The notes: generated by a model not told the origin, from the sequence alone. Shown: positions 55,201 through 63,643, counted from the first letter of the stretch. The stretch: DNA of 64,000 bases from Streptomyces seoulensis (GCA_013364255.1 CP054936.1:8016353-8080352); one strand, 5' to 3'. Numbers and translations: made by a program.

Positions 55201-55941
55201 CGCTCCGGCGACCGCATCACCTTCGAGGACACCCGCGTCCAGCCCCGCGCCGTGATCACCTCGGCCGAGTGGTCCGGCACCGAGTCCGGCGGCCGGCGCT
55301 ACTCGCCGTTCACCGTCAACGTCGAACGGCTCAAACCCTGGCACACCCTCACCGGCCGCCAGCACTTCTTCCTCGACCACGACTGGATGGCCGAGTTCGG
55401 CGAGCAACTCCCCGTCTACCGGCCCCCGTTGAACATGCTCGCCCACGTCGGCGACCCCCGCCGCAACCCGGCCGGGCACCCGGAACTGGTGGTGCGCTAC
55501 CTGACCCCGCACTCGAAGTGGTCCATCCACTCCGAGTACCAGGAGAACCTGCACATGCTCACCCTGTTCCGCGGCGGTCCGGGCATCTGGATGAGCCCCC
55601 TGGACGCCGAGAAGATCCAAGTCGCCGACAACGACTGGATCGAGGCGTACAACCGCAACGGCGTCGTCGCCTGCCGGGCCGTGGTCACCCACCGCATGCC
55701 CGAGGGCACCGTGTTCATGTACCACACCATGGACCGGCACCTGAACGTGCCGCGCACCGAGACCTCTGGGCTGCACGGCGGCGGCGACAACTCCCTGACC
55801 CGCCTGCTGATCAAACCCACCCATCTCATCGGCGGCTACGCCCAGTTCAGCTACGCCTTCAACTACATCGGTCCCACCGGCAACCAACGTGACGAGATCA
55901 CCGTCATTCGCCGCCGCGCGCAGGAGGTCGACTTCCAGTGA
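52252..55941 (+). CDS. narG: Respiratory nitrate reductase alpha subunit
   Basis: The 1229-residue molybdenum subunit is full length for the family. Near the N-terminus His58, Cys62 and Cys66 in STHGVNCTGSCSW, with the later GCPRGA cysteine, bind the FS0 iron-sulphur cluster. QTDVPESGDWW carries the aspartate that coordinates molybdenum. MGAGTNHWFHSDQIYR and NGGGWAHYVGQEK are cofactor-binding regions. It reduces nitrate to nitrite with electrons from NarH and binds bis-MGD. There is no Tat signal, so it faces the cytoplasm. It starts at GTG 52252 after GAGGCGAGGG. The stop overlaps narH by four bases. Confidence 0.96.
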   Translation: MSSDRSGEALDRLMRSAQYFFPGEQSPDRRVLYRDGGRAAEEFYRERWRHDREVRSTHGVNCTGSCSWRVFVKDGIITWETQATDYPSVGPDSPEYEPRGCPRGAAFSWYTYSPTRIRYPYVRRPLLQLWRQARARSDDPVEAWQWLTSDPERRALYKRARGKGGFVRATWREVVELVAAAQVDTVKRYGPDRIVGFSPIPAMSIASYSAGTRYLSMIGGTISSFYDWYADLPMASPQVFGDQTDVPESGDWWNAGYLIVWGTNLPITRTPDAHFMTEARYRGQKVVVVSPDYGDHTKFADDWLAAVPGTDGALAMAMGHVILTEFYRDRRVPRFTEYAKTYTDLPFLVRLRERDGAYVPDKFLTAADLPGADEEAAEFKTVLLDAATGEPVVPNGSLGFRWTSPEDGPRWNLGLDDVDPLLTLYGRPGGEAVAVDLPRFDAGPEESGGAVRRGVPATRVGGHLVTTVFDLVMAQYAVGRAGLPGQWPTGYDDADTPCTPAWQEAVTSVPAKAAARVAREFARNAERTGGRSMIAMGAGTNHWFHSDQIYRAFLSLTMLTGSQGVNGGGWAHYVGQEKVRPLTGWFHLAFGLDWQRPTRHMVGTPLFWLATDQWRYEAFPADVLTSPLGRGRLAGRTLPDLNALAARLGWMPSHPTFDRNPLDLCDDAQRAGKDVADHIVDELKAGRLRFAAEDPDDPANFPRVLLIWRANLFASSMKGHEYMLRHLLGTDDAMTAPETPPVLRPQDVTWREEAPVGKLDLSVAVDFRMTSTCLFSDVVLPAATWYEKFDLSSTDLHPFVHAFNPAIAPPWQTRSDFDIFHTLAAEFSRLAATHLGVRRDVVAAPLAHDTPDELAQPHGVVRDWKAGECEPVPGRTMPRLTVVERDYTKVAEKMAAVGPLLDTLGTATKGVTWHPGEEIDDLRARNGVVRGGVADGRPSIARDDQFCEAVLALSGTTNGRLAVASLRALEKRTGVPLADLAEERSGDRITFEDTRVQPRAVITSAEWSGTESGGRRYSPFTVNVERLKPWHTLTGRQHFFLDHDWMAEFGEQLPVYRPPLNMLAHVGDPRRNPAGHPELVVRYLTPHSKWSIHSEYQENLHMLTLFRGGPGIWMSPLDAEKIQVADNDWIEAYNRNGVVACRAVVTHRMPEGTVFMYHTMDRHLNVPRTETSGLHGGGDNSLTRLLIKPTHLIGGYAQFSYAFNYIGPTGNQRDEITVIRRRAQEVDFQ

Positions 55942-57569
55942 AGGTGATGGCCCAGGTGGCCATGGTGATGAACCTCGACAAGTGCATCGGCTGCCACACC
56001 TGCTCGGTGACCTGCAAACAGACCTGGACCAACCGGCCGGGCACCGAATACGTGTGGTTCAACAACGTCGAGACCAAGCCCGGCGCCGGATACCCGCGCC
56101 GCTACGAGGATCAGGAGAAGTGGAAGGGCGGCTGGACCCTGGACCGCCGCGGCCGGCTCCGGCTCAAGGCCGGCGGCCGGCTGCGCAAACTGCTCACCCT
56201 CTTCCACAACCCGGACATGCCCTCGCTGGACGACTTCTACGAGCCGTGGACGTACGACTACCAGAGCCTGACCACCGCGCCGCTGTCCGACACCTTCCCC
56301 AGCGCCCGCCCCAAGTCGCAGCTCACCGGCCGGGACATGCGGCCGGTGCACGGCCCCAACTGGGACGACGACCTCGCCGGCGCCGCCGAGTACGCCGCCG
56401 CCGACCCCAACCTGAGGGGCCTGGCCGAACGGGTGCGCCTGGAGTTCGAGCACACCTTCATGTTCTACCTGCCGCGCATCTGCGAGCACTGCCTCAACCC
56501 GTCCTGCGTGGCCTCCTGCCCCTCCGGCGCGATGTACAAGCGCGAGGAGGACGGCATCGTCCTGGTCGACGAGGACCGCTGCCGCGGCTGGCGGTTCTGC
56601 GTCTCCGGCTGCCCCTACAAGAAGGTCTACTTCAACCACCGCACCGGCAAGGCCGAGAAGTGCACCTTCTGCTATCCGCGCATCGAGGCCGGCCAGCCCA
56701 CCATCTGCGCGGAGACCTGCGTGGGCCGGCTGCGCCACCTCGGCGTCATGCTCTACGACGCCGACGCCGTCCTCGACGCCGCCTCCGTCCAGGACGACAA
56801 GGACCTCTACGAGGCCCAGCTGTCCGTCTTCCTCGACCCGCACGAGGACTGGGTGCGCGAGGCCGCCGCCCGCGACGGCATCGCGCACGACTGGATCGAG
56901 GCCGCCCGCCGCTCACCCGTGTACGCCCTGATCAAGGAACACCGGGTGGCGCTGCCCCTGCACCCCGAGTACCGCACCATGCCCATGGTCTGGTACGTGC
57001 CGCCGCTCTCCCCGGTCGCCGACGCCGTGCACGCCACCGGCTACCACGACGACGACCCCGACCGGATCTTCGCCGCCATCGACGCGCTGCGCATCCCCGT
57101 GGAATACCTGGCGAACCTGTTCACCGCGGGCGACACCGCCGTCGTCGAGGGCGTGCTGCGCAAACTCACCGCGATGCGCGGCCACATGCGGGCCAAGCAG
57201 CTCGGCGACCCGGCCGACCGGCGCCTGCTGGAGCGGGCCGGCGCCACCGCCGACGGCGTCGAGGACCTCTACCGGCTGCTCGCCGTCGCCAAGTACGACG
57301 AGCGCTACGTCATCCCCAAGACGCACGCCGAAGGCTCCGGCGCCCTGATGGCCCAGCACTGCTCCCTGGACCGCCCCGGCGGAGTCGCCGACCTCGCCTC
57401 CCACGACGAGGTGGACCCCGCCCCGCCCGAACTGCCCGGACTCGCCGCGCCCGGCGGCGGCGCCCACTTCCGCGACAGCGACGGACAGGTCCGCTTCAAC
57501 CTCCTCGGCTGGAACGGCAGCGCACCCGCCCCCGGCCTCTTCGGCGGCACCGAGGGGAGCGCCCCGTGA
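55938..57569 (+). CDS. narH: Respiratory nitrate reductase beta subunit
   Basis: A 543-residue iron-sulphur protein. The ferredoxin-type cysteine sets are CIGCHTCSVTCKQTW (near 16-30), CEHCLNPSCVASCPSG (near 182), CRGWRFCVSGCPYKK (near 215) and CTFCYPRIEAGQPTICAETC (near 242). The tryptophan in the third set marks the 3Fe-4S cluster, as in E. coli NarH. It moves electrons from the NarI haem to NarG. The end (about 490-543) is variable. Both ends overlap neighbours by four bases. Confidence 0.96.
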   Translation: MKVMAQVAMVMNLDKCIGCHTCSVTCKQTWTNRPGTEYVWFNNVETKPGAGYPRRYEDQEKWKGGWTLDRRGRLRLKAGGRLRKLLTLFHNPDMPSLDDFYEPWTYDYQSLTTAPLSDTFPSARPKSQLTGRDMRPVHGPNWDDDLAGAAEYAAADPNLRGLAERVRLEFEHTFMFYLPRICEHCLNPSCVASCPSGAMYKREEDGIVLVDEDRCRGWRFCVSGCPYKKVYFNHRTGKAEKCTFCYPRIEAGQPTICAETCVGRLRHLGVMLYDADAVLDAASVQDDKDLYEAQLSVFLDPHEDWVREAAARDGIAHDWIEAARRSPVYALIKEHRVALPLHPEYRTMPMVWYVPPLSPVADAVHATGYHDDDPDRIFAAIDALRIPVEYLANLFTAGDTAVVEGVLRKLTAMRGHMRAKQLGDPADRRLLERAGATADGVEDLYRLLAVAKYDERYVIPKTHAEGSGALMAQHCSLDRPGGVADLASHDEVDPAPPELPGLAAPGGGAHFRDSDGQVRFNLLGWNGSAPAPGLFGGTEGSAP

Positions 57570-58261
57570 ACCGCCGCCCGGCTCCCGACACCCCCGCCCT
57601 GCACCGCATCGCCGCCTTCCTGCTGCGCTACCCCGACCCGACGGTGCTCGCCCGCCTCGACGACGTGACCGCGGCGCTCCCGACCGTCCGCATCGCCGCC
57701 GACCGGGCCCGGCTCGCGGCCGTCGCCGCACACCTGCGCGCCCTGCCGCCTGACGAGGCCGCCGAGCGCTACGTCGCCACCTTCGACCACACCCGCCGCC
57801 ACTGCCTGCACCTGACCTACTACCGGCACGGCGACACCCGCGCCCGCGGCATGGCGCTGCTCGCCCTCAAACACACCTACCGGCAGGCCGGACAGGAACC
57901 CCCCGAGGACGAACTGCCCGACCACCTGCCGCTCGTCCTGGAGTTCGCCGCGCTCGCCCCCGAACCCGGCCACCGCGTCCTGCTCCAGTGCCGGGCCGGA
58001 CTCGAACTCCTGCGCACGGCACTGGCCGAGCGCTCCGACCCGTACACCCCCGTCCTGGACGCCGTCTGCGGACGCCTGCCCCGGCCGGGCCGCCGCGACC
58101 GCGACACCTGGCGGCGGCTGGCCGCCGAGGGACCCCCGGGCGAACACGTGGGCGCGCACCCGGCGGGCACCGAGCCCTTCGCCCCGCCCGAATACCTGAC
58201 CTCCGCCCACACGCCCCCACCGGCGGCGTCCGCGGCGAGCGCGAACAGGGAGGACCGATGA
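57566..58261 (+). CDS. narJ: Nitrate reductase assembly chaperone
   Basis: A 231-residue member of the TorD/NarJ chaperone family. ALHRIAAFLLRYPDPTVLARL, RYVATFDHTRRHCLHLTYYRHGDTRARG and LPDHLPLVLEFAAL are its signatures. It binds the NarG N-terminus, holding it until the molybdenum cofactor and clusters are in place, and is not part of the final enzyme. The last ~45 residues are a Pro/Ala/His tail. It starts at GTG 57566 overlapping narH and ends in the narI ATG. Confidence 0.93.
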   Translation: MNRRPAPDTPALHRIAAFLLRYPDPTVLARLDDVTAALPTVRIAADRARLAAVAAHLRALPPDEAAERYVATFDHTRRHCLHLTYYRHGDTRARGMALLALKHTYRQAGQEPPEDELPDHLPLVLEFAALAPEPGHRVLLQCRAGLELLRTALAERSDPYTPVLDAVCGRLPRPGRRDRDTWRRLAAEGPPGEHVGAHPAGTEPFAPPEYLTSAHTPPPAASAASANREDR

Positions 58262-59001
58262 ACTCCTGGGACCTGTGGTGGTGGGTCATCCTGCCCTACC
58301 TCGCCCTCGTCACCTTCGTCGTCGGCCACATCTGGCGCTGGCGCTACGACCAGTTCGGCTGGACCAGCCGCTCCACCCAGCTCCAGGAGGGCCGCCTGCT
58401 CAAATGGGGCGGCCCCCTCTTCCACTACGGCGCCTTCGCGGCCATCGCCGGACACGTGCTCGGCATCCTCGTCCCGGAGTCCTTCACCCGCCGGCTCGGC
58501 ATCCCGGAGAACACCTACCGCTGGTTCTCCTCCGTCGGCGGCACCGTCGCCGCGCTCGCGGTGCTCGCCGGGGTCGCCGTGCTCGCCTTCCGCCGCACGA
58601 CCGTGCCCCGGGTGCGCGCCACCACCAGCCCGGTCGACTGGCTCGCCCTGATCCTGCTGGCGGTCGTGATCGTGCTGGGCGTCATCCCGACCCTCGGCAT
58701 CAACCTCTTCGGCGCGGGCTACGACTACCGGCGCAGCGTCTCCCTGTGGTTCCGGGGCCTGTTCGCCGGGAACCCCGACGTCCCCGCGATCACCCACGCG
58801 CCGCTCATCTACCAGGTGCACGCCACCGCCGCCTGGGCCATCCTCGCCGTGTGGCCCTTCACCCGGCTCGTCCACGCCTGGAGCCTGCCGCTGTGGTACC
58901 TGTGGCGCCCCTACGTCCTCTACCGCCGCCGGGTGCCCGCCCACCCCGCCGAGCCGGGCACCGGAGGCCGCCGCTGGCGCCGTATCGGCGTCCGCTACTG
59001 A
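58258..59001 (+). CDS. narI: Respiratory nitrate reductase gamma subunit
   Basis: A 247-residue di-haem cytochrome b. Five membrane helices are visible (about 4-24, 53-73, 86-107, 125-146, 185-205). Histidines in WGGPLFHYGAF, GHVLG, IYQVHATAAW and RLVHAWSLPL provide the haem ligands. It oxidises quinol at the outer face and passes electrons to NarH. The window has no narK nitrate transporter next to the operon, so nitrate uptake must be encoded elsewhere. Confidence 0.94.
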   Translation: MNSWDLWWWVILPYLALVTFVVGHIWRWRYDQFGWTSRSTQLQEGRLLKWGGPLFHYGAFAAIAGHVLGILVPESFTRRLGIPENTYRWFSSVGGTVAALAVLAGVAVLAFRRTTVPRVRATTSPVDWLALILLAVVIVLGVIPTLGINLFGAGYDYRRSVSLWFRGLFAGNPDVPAITHAPLIYQVHATAAWAILAVWPFTRLVHAWSLPLWYLWRPYVLYRRRVPAHPAEPGTGGRRWRRIGVRY

Positions 59002-59075
59002 CCGCGCGCCGCCGCCCTGCTCACCGTCGCCAAGAAACCCTGACTACCCGCGCCGGAAGCGGTCAGGAGCCGGAC

Positions 59076-60785
59076 ATGACCACGACGCACGGACCGGACC
59101 GGCCGGACGAGCCGGCACAGCGACTGCGGGCCGCGGCCGCCGAGATGTTCGGCTGGGACGCCCTGCGGCCCGGACAGCTCACGGCGATGGAGTGGGTGCT
59201 GGCCGGCGACGACGCCCTGGTGGTGATGCCCACCGGCTCCGGCAAGTCCGCCGTCTTCCAGGCGCCCGCGCCGCTGCTGCCCGGACCGGTCGTGGTGGTC
59301 TCCCCGCTGCTCGCCCTGCAACGCGACCAGATCGCCGGGCTCCCCGAGCGGGCGCCGCGCGCCGTCGCCCTGAACTCCGCCCTCACCGCGGCCGAGGAAC
59401 AGGCCGCCTGGCGGGCGGTGGAGGAGGGCGCCGCCGGCTTCGTCTACCTCGCCCCCGAGCAACTGGCCAAGGACGAGGTCGTGGAGCGGCTGGCCGAGGC
59501 GCACCCGGCCCTGTTCGTGGTGGACGAGGCGCAGTGCGTCTCCTCCTGGGGCCACGACTTCCGGCCCGACTACCTGCGCCTGGAACAGGCCGTACGCCGT
59601 CTGGGCCGGCCGCCGCTGCTGGCGCTGACCGCCACCGCGGCCCCGCCGGTGCGCCGCGAGATCGTCGAACGGCTCGGCATGGAACGGCCCAAGGTGCTGG
59701 TCACCGGGTTCGACCGGCCCGGCATCCGGCTGGAGGCGCGCCGCTTCCGGGACGACGAGGAGCGGCGGCGCGCCCTGATCGAGCGGGCCGCCGCCGAACC
59801 GAAGCCGGGCCTCGTCTACGCGGCCACCCGCAAGGACACCGAGCGGTACGCGCGGGAGCTGGCCGACCTCGGGTTCGCCGCCGAGGCGTACCACGCGGGA
59901 CTGCGGGCTGCCGAGCGCCGGCGCATCCACGAGGCGTTCCAGTCCGGGCGGGCGGACGTCGTGGTGGCGACCTCCGCCTTCGGCATGGGCATCGACAAGG
60001 AGGACGTGCGGTTCGTGCTGCACGCGGCGCTGCCCGGCTCGCTGGACGCCTACTACCAGGAGATCGGCCGCGCGGGCCGGGACGGCGGGCCGGCCCTCGC
60101 GGTGCTGCACTACCGGCCCGAGGACACCGGCATGCAGGCCTACTTCGCCTCCCGCACGACGGGCCGGGACACGCTGGACGAGGTCGCCGACGCCGTGCAC
60201 GAGCACCGCGACGACCCCGCCGACCTGGCCGCACTGCGCGAGGACACCGGTCTGTCCCGCCCCCGGGTGACCACGGCCGTGAACCTGCTGGAGGAGGCCG
60301 GCGCCGTCACCACGGGCGAGGAGGGCGAGGTGCGCCCGACGCCGGGCGCCGACCCGGACGAAGCGGCGGCGCGGGCGGAGCGGACGGCCGAGGCGCACCG
60401 CCGCACCGACCGCTCCCGGGTGGAGATGGCCCGCGCCTACGCCGAGACCACCGGCTGCCGCCGGCACTTCCTGCTCGGCTACTTCGGCGAGGCCTACGAG
60501 CCGCCGTGCGGCAACTGCGACCGCTGCGAGGCGGCCGCCGCCGACCCGGACGCGGCCGCCGCCGGCCGCCGGCCCGCGCACCCCGCCGCCGGCCGCTACC
60601 CGGTGGGCGCCGAGGTGCGGCACGGGCAGTGGGGCGCGGGCACGGTGCTCAGCGAGGACGGCGACCGCATCACCGTCCTGTTCGACGAGGCCGGCTACCA
60701 CACCCTGTCCCTGGACGCGCTGGCCGGGCGCGACGACCTCCTGACGGTGGTGCGCCGGCCCGGCGGGGACGACGGCGCGGGCTAG
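59076..60785 (+). CDS. RecQ family ATP-dependent DNA helicase
   Basis: A 569-residue superfamily 2 helicase. Walker A is MPTGSGKSAVFQ (near 55), the DEAH box is DEAQCVSSWGHDFRPDY, and motif VI is YQEIGRAGRDG. The zinc-binding region ends in GNCDRC with cysteines near 460 and 480. RQC is degenerate and there is no HRDC domain. Instead the last ~55 residues form a small beta domain, GAEVRHGQWGAGTVLSEDGDRITVLFDEAGYHTLSL, of the type found at the ends of several helicases. It unwinds branched DNA during repair. The gene starts 74 bases after narI and may be its own unit. Confidence 0.9.
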   Translation: MTTTHGPDRPDEPAQRLRAAAAEMFGWDALRPGQLTAMEWVLAGDDALVVMPTGSGKSAVFQAPAPLLPGPVVVVSPLLALQRDQIAGLPERAPRAVALNSALTAAEEQAAWRAVEEGAAGFVYLAPEQLAKDEVVERLAEAHPALFVVDEAQCVSSWGHDFRPDYLRLEQAVRRLGRPPLLALTATAAPPVRREIVERLGMERPKVLVTGFDRPGIRLEARRFRDDEERRRALIERAAAEPKPGLVYAATRKDTERYARELADLGFAAEAYHAGLRAAERRRIHEAFQSGRADVVVATSAFGMGIDKEDVRFVLHAALPGSLDAYYQEIGRAGRDGGPALAVLHYRPEDTGMQAYFASRTTGRDTLDEVADAVHEHRDDPADLAALREDTGLSRPRVTTAVNLLEEAGAVTTGEEGEVRPTPGADPDEAAARAERTAEAHRRTDRSRVEMARAYAETTGCRRHFLLGYFGEAYEPPCGNCDRCEAAAADPDAAAAGRRPAHPAAGRYPVGAEVRHGQWGAGTVLSEDGDRITVLFDEAGYHTLSLDALAGRDDLLTVVRRPGGDDGAG

Positions 60786-60815
60786 CTGCTCCGCCCGGCC
60801 GCGTCGCGGTTCACG

Positions 60816-62048
60816 TCAGCAGGAGCCCTCGTCCTCCCACGGACCCCACTGCGAGGCCCCGGGGGTCTCGTTCTGGGTCCACCACTTGGCCTTCCAGTTG
60901 TGGCTGTTGTACGACACCTCGCTGCCGCCGGTGTACGCGGTGCTCCCGCTCCAGGCCGGCTTGCACTGGGTGCTCGGCGGCGGGGTGGGGCTGCTGGGCG
61001 GCGGGGAGGTCGGGGGAGTGGTGGGCGGGGTGACGCCGGCGAACTTCACCGAGTACTTGGCGAAGTCCCAGGAGTTCTGCGCGACGCTGGAGCAGGTGCC
61101 CGACGTACGGCCGCCGTTGTCGGCCGGGGTGCACTGGCGGTCGCGGTTGAGGGACCAGAAGGTGAAGCGGTCCATGTTGTGGGAGGTGGCGTAGTCCAGG
61201 ACGGTCTGGAAGTCGGCCTGGGTGAAGATCTCGCCGGTGTCGCTGCGGCCGTTCATGCCGGAGAAGCCCTCGTGGGCGTAGGCGGTGGCCTCGCTCCAGC
61301 CGAAGGTGGACTGGAGGATCTTGTTGAAGTTGGTCAGCGCGCCGGTCTGCGAGGCCGCTCCGTTGAAGCCGCCGTCGAAGGGCATGATGGAGAAGTTGTT
61401 CGGCGTGAAGCCCTGCGACTTGGCCTCCAGCAGCATCTGCTTGCCGAACCAGCCGGTGCCGTCGGCGGTGCCGGCGGTGGTGACGGAGACGTAGAGGCCG
61501 GGGTTGTTCTGCTGGAGGATCCTGGCGGCGCCGATCTCGTTCTTGATGGCCGCCGTGTTCTCGTACTCCGGCTCCTCCAGGTCGAAGTCGATGGCGTGCA
61601 GGCCGTACTTGGTGATGACCTGCTGGTAGGCCGCCGCGGTGGAGGCCGCGTCGGAGCATGCCTGGCCGAGCTTGGTGCCGCCGTAGCCGCCGATGGAGAC
61701 GGAGACGTCGCCGCCCTTGGCGCGGATGGCGTCGATCACCGACTTGACGGCGGTGTCCGAGGAGACGGCGGCCGTGCCGTCCCAGGTGGGCGAGCAGCCG
61801 CCGCCGTTGGGGGCGAGGACGAAGGCGAGCTGGAAGGCCTTGAGCCCGGTGGCGTCCATGATGGCGCCGGCGCTCGGCGGGTCGTTGTCGAGCGGCATCA
61901 GATACGGGGCCGCGGCGTACCAGCGGTTGCTCAGCGCTTCCGCCGAGTTGGTCGCGCCCGAGGCGCTGCCCGCGACCAGGGCGGTGGTGCCGGCGGCGGC
62001 GAGGGCGACGGCGGCGGCCGCGCCCAGACATGCGCGAAGAGGTCTCAC
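60816..62048 (-). CDS. Secreted GH18 chitinase with chitin-binding domain
   Basis: The 410-residue protein has a signal peptide (about 1-33; VRPLRACLGAAAAVALAAAG). The GH18 barrel (about 40-330) has SVSIGGYGG and the active-site strand AIDFDLEEPE, holding the catalytic acid and its Asp partner. A Pro/Thr/Ser linker (about 335-360) leads to a C-terminal CBM5/12-like domain with WSGSTAYTGGSEVSYNSHNWKAKWWTQNETPG. It cuts chitin outside the cell. GTG 62048 is preceded by GGAGGCACGCA. Two DasR-type sites upstream imply control by amino-sugar signals. Confidence 0.92.
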   Translation of the reverse strand: MRPLRACLGAAAAVALAAAGTTALVAGSASGATNSAEALSNRWYAAAPYLMPLDNDPPSAGAIMDATGLKAFQLAFVLAPNGGGCSPTWDGTAAVSSDTAVKSVIDAIRAKGGDVSVSIGGYGGTKLGQACSDAASTAAAYQQVITKYGLHAIDFDLEEPEYENTAAIKNEIGAARILQQNNPGLYVSVTTAGTADGTGWFGKQMLLEAKSQGFTPNNFSIMPFDGGFNGAASQTGALTNFNKILQSTFGWSEATAYAHEGFSGMNGRSDTGEIFTQADFQTVLDYATSHNMDRFTFWSLNRDRQCTPADNGGRTSGTCSSVAQNSWDFAKYSVKFAGVTPPTTPPTSPPPSSPTPPPSTQCKPAWSGSTAYTGGSEVSYNSHNWKAKWWTQNETPGASQWGPWEDEGSC

Positions 62049-62119
62049 TGCGTGCCTCCAGGGGGTGGGGAGGGGGAAGTGGCCCCAGCTTCCTGACCCT
62101 GTTGCGAGCACGTCAATGG

Positions 62120-62135
62120 ATTGGTCTGGACCAGG
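62120..62135. promoter_or_regulatory. DasR-responsive element (dre) 1
   Basis: ATTGGTCTGGACCAGG fits the dre pattern around TGGTCTAGACCA with one central change and a perfect half-site TGGTCT. It is 72 bases upstream of the chitinase start. Confidence 0.75.
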
Positions 62136-62141
62136 TGATTC

Positions 62142-62157
62142 TTTGGACTAGACCATA
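62142..62157. promoter_or_regulatory. DasR-responsive element (dre) 2
   Basis: TTTGGACTAGACCATA contains CTAGACCA of the dre consensus, with the left half changed to TGGACT. Its centre is 22 bases from that of the first site, about two helix turns, so two DasR dimers could lie on the same face. Confidence 0.7.
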
Positions 62158-62210
62158 CGATTCCTTTACCTTAACAACCCCTGGTGGCAACCGGATTCAC
62201 CCCGAAAACG

Positions 62211-62241
62211 ACGTACGCCCGGCATGATGCCGGGCGTACGT
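62211..62241 (-). terminator. Near-perfect 15-bp hairpin
   Basis: ACGTACGCCCGGCAT and ATGCCGGGCGTACGT are perfect inverted copies with one base between. It lies 44 bases beyond the stop of the small membrane protein gene and before the chitinase promoter, so it separates the two minus-strand genes. Confidence 0.8.
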
Positions 62242-62284
62242 TCCTGATCACCGCGGAAGGCTCACGCCACCCCGCGGGCGACCG

Positions 62285-62455
62285 TCACCAGCGATACCAG
62301 CGGCCCTTGCGGCCGCCGCTGCCGGCCGGCCGCACGATGAAGCCGAGCAGCCACAGCACGAGCACGACGATCGCGACCCACCAAAGGATCTTCAGTGCGA
62401 AGCCGGCGCCGAAAAGGATCAGGGCCAGCAGAAGAACGAGAAGCAAAGGAACCAT
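62285..62455 (-). CDS. 56-residue hydrophobic membrane protein
   Basis: The product has two adjacent hydrophobic stretches (about 2-20 and 22-41) and a basic end, GSGGRKGRWYRW. This is the layout of tiny lmo0937/DUF5670-like membrane proteins, often stress-induced. ATG 62455 has GGAGG nine bases upstream, better than an earlier GTG. Function is unknown. It is transcribed away from the NAD kinase gene. Confidence 0.75.
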   Translation of the reverse strand: MVPLLLVLLLALILFGAGFALKILWWVAIVVLVLWLLGFIVRPAGSGGRKGRWYRW

Positions 62456-62554
62456 GATTATCAACCTCCGCTCCACCGAATGCCCTTGATTCCCAGGAAA
62501 ACGCGCACACTCTTCAATGTTTCCAAGAGGTTATGGGGGGAACCCGGCGGTGCT

Positions 62555-63643
62555 GTGACGGTGCGCCGGATCGGCCTGGTCGTCCACGGCGGACGCCCCG
62601 AGGCCCAGGCCGCTCAGCGGGTCGTGCACGCCTGGTGCGACGAGCGCGCCGTGCCGTGCACCGACATCGACGCGTGGCACGACGGCGGCCGGCGCAACGC
62701 CGGCGCGGAGGTCGAGGCCGCCGGCGACCCCGACCTCATCGTCACCCTCGGCGGCGACGGCACCTTCCTGCGCGGCGCCCGCCTCGCCGCCGAGCACGAC
62801 GCGCTCCTCCTCGGCGTCGACCTCGGCCGCGTCGGCTTCCTCACCGAAGTGCCCGCCACCCAGGTGCGCCTGGCGCTGGACGCGCTGCGGGAGGACCGGA
62901 TCACGGTCGAGAGCCGGATGCTGCTCACCATGCGCGCCTCGCGCCGCCTGGAGGTGCCCGCGGGCATCGAGGAACTGATGCGCTACGGCCGCCGCCCCAT
63001 GCTGCCCCCGCCGCGGGTGCGCGCCGACTGCGAGGCCGGCGGCGACTGGGGCGTGGCCCTCAACATCACCGCCCTCAACGAGATCGCCGTCGAGAAACTC
63101 GCCCGGGACCGGCAGGTGTCGGCCGGCGTCTACCTCGCCGGCCGGCTCCTCGCGTCCTACTCCGCCGACGCGCTGCTCGTCGCCACGCCCACCGGCTCGA
63201 CCGCCTACAGCTTCGCCGCCGGCGGCCCGGTCGTCTCGCCGCGCGCCGACGCCCTGGTGTTCACCCCGGTCGCCCCGCACATGGCGTTCAACCGCTCGGT
63301 CGTGGCCGCCCCGGACGAACCCGTCGCCCTGCGCGTGCTCGAACGCTCCGGCCAGGCCGCCGTCAGCGTCGACGGCCAGTTGCGCGGCGTCCTCGACCCG
63401 GGCGACTGGATCGGCGTCTACGCCGCCCCGCGCCGGCTGCGGGCCGTACGGCTCGGCCCGATGGACTTCTACGGCCGGCTGCGCGAGCGCATGAACCTCA
63501 CCGACGCCCCGGCCGCCGTCGCCGACGGCACCCCGGCGCCGCTGTGGCCGGTGAGCAGCCCGCGGCCCGGCGACCTCGCCCACCTGGCGCTGCCGCCCGC
63601 GCCCGACGGCGCGCCGGAACCGGCCCCGGACCGCGAGCGCTGA
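62555..63643 (+). CDS. nadK: NAD kinase
   Basis: The 362-residue enzyme has VTLGGDGTFLRGARLA (GGDG motif, near 65-70), GRVGFLTEV, ITALNEIAVEK (NE motif) and LLVATPTGSTAYSFAAGGPVVSP. All are needed for phosphorylating NAD to NADP. The usual length is about 290-310; the extra ~45 C-terminal residues are Pro/Ala-rich. GTG 62555 was chosen because the fold begins there and GGGGGA lies upstream. Streptomyces commonly has more than one NAD kinase; this one is not in the usual DNA-repair (recN) setting. Confidence 0.9.
   Translation: MTVRRIGLVVHGGRPEAQAAQRVVHAWCDERAVPCTDIDAWHDGGRRNAGAEVEAAGDPDLIVTLGGDGTFLRGARLAAEHDALLLGVDLGRVGFLTEVPATQVRLALDALREDRITVESRMLLTMRASRRLEVPAGIEELMRYGRRPMLPPPRVRADCEAGGDWGVALNITALNEIAVEKLARDRQVSAGVYLAGRLLASYSADALLVATPTGSTAYSFAAGGPVVSPRADALVFTPVAPHMAFNRSVVAAPDEPVALRVLERSGQAAVSVDGQLRGVLDPGDWIGVYAAPRRLRAVRLGPMDFYGRLRERMNLTDAPAAVADGTPAPLWPVSSPRPGDLAHLALPPAPDGAPEPAPDRER

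Noticed and set aside
51976..55887. A minus-strand open frame of about 1300 codons opposite narG
   Set aside because: It is the complement of narG in a stop-poor frame, composed of Val/Gly/Ala/His without any motif. narG is unmistakable on the other strand.
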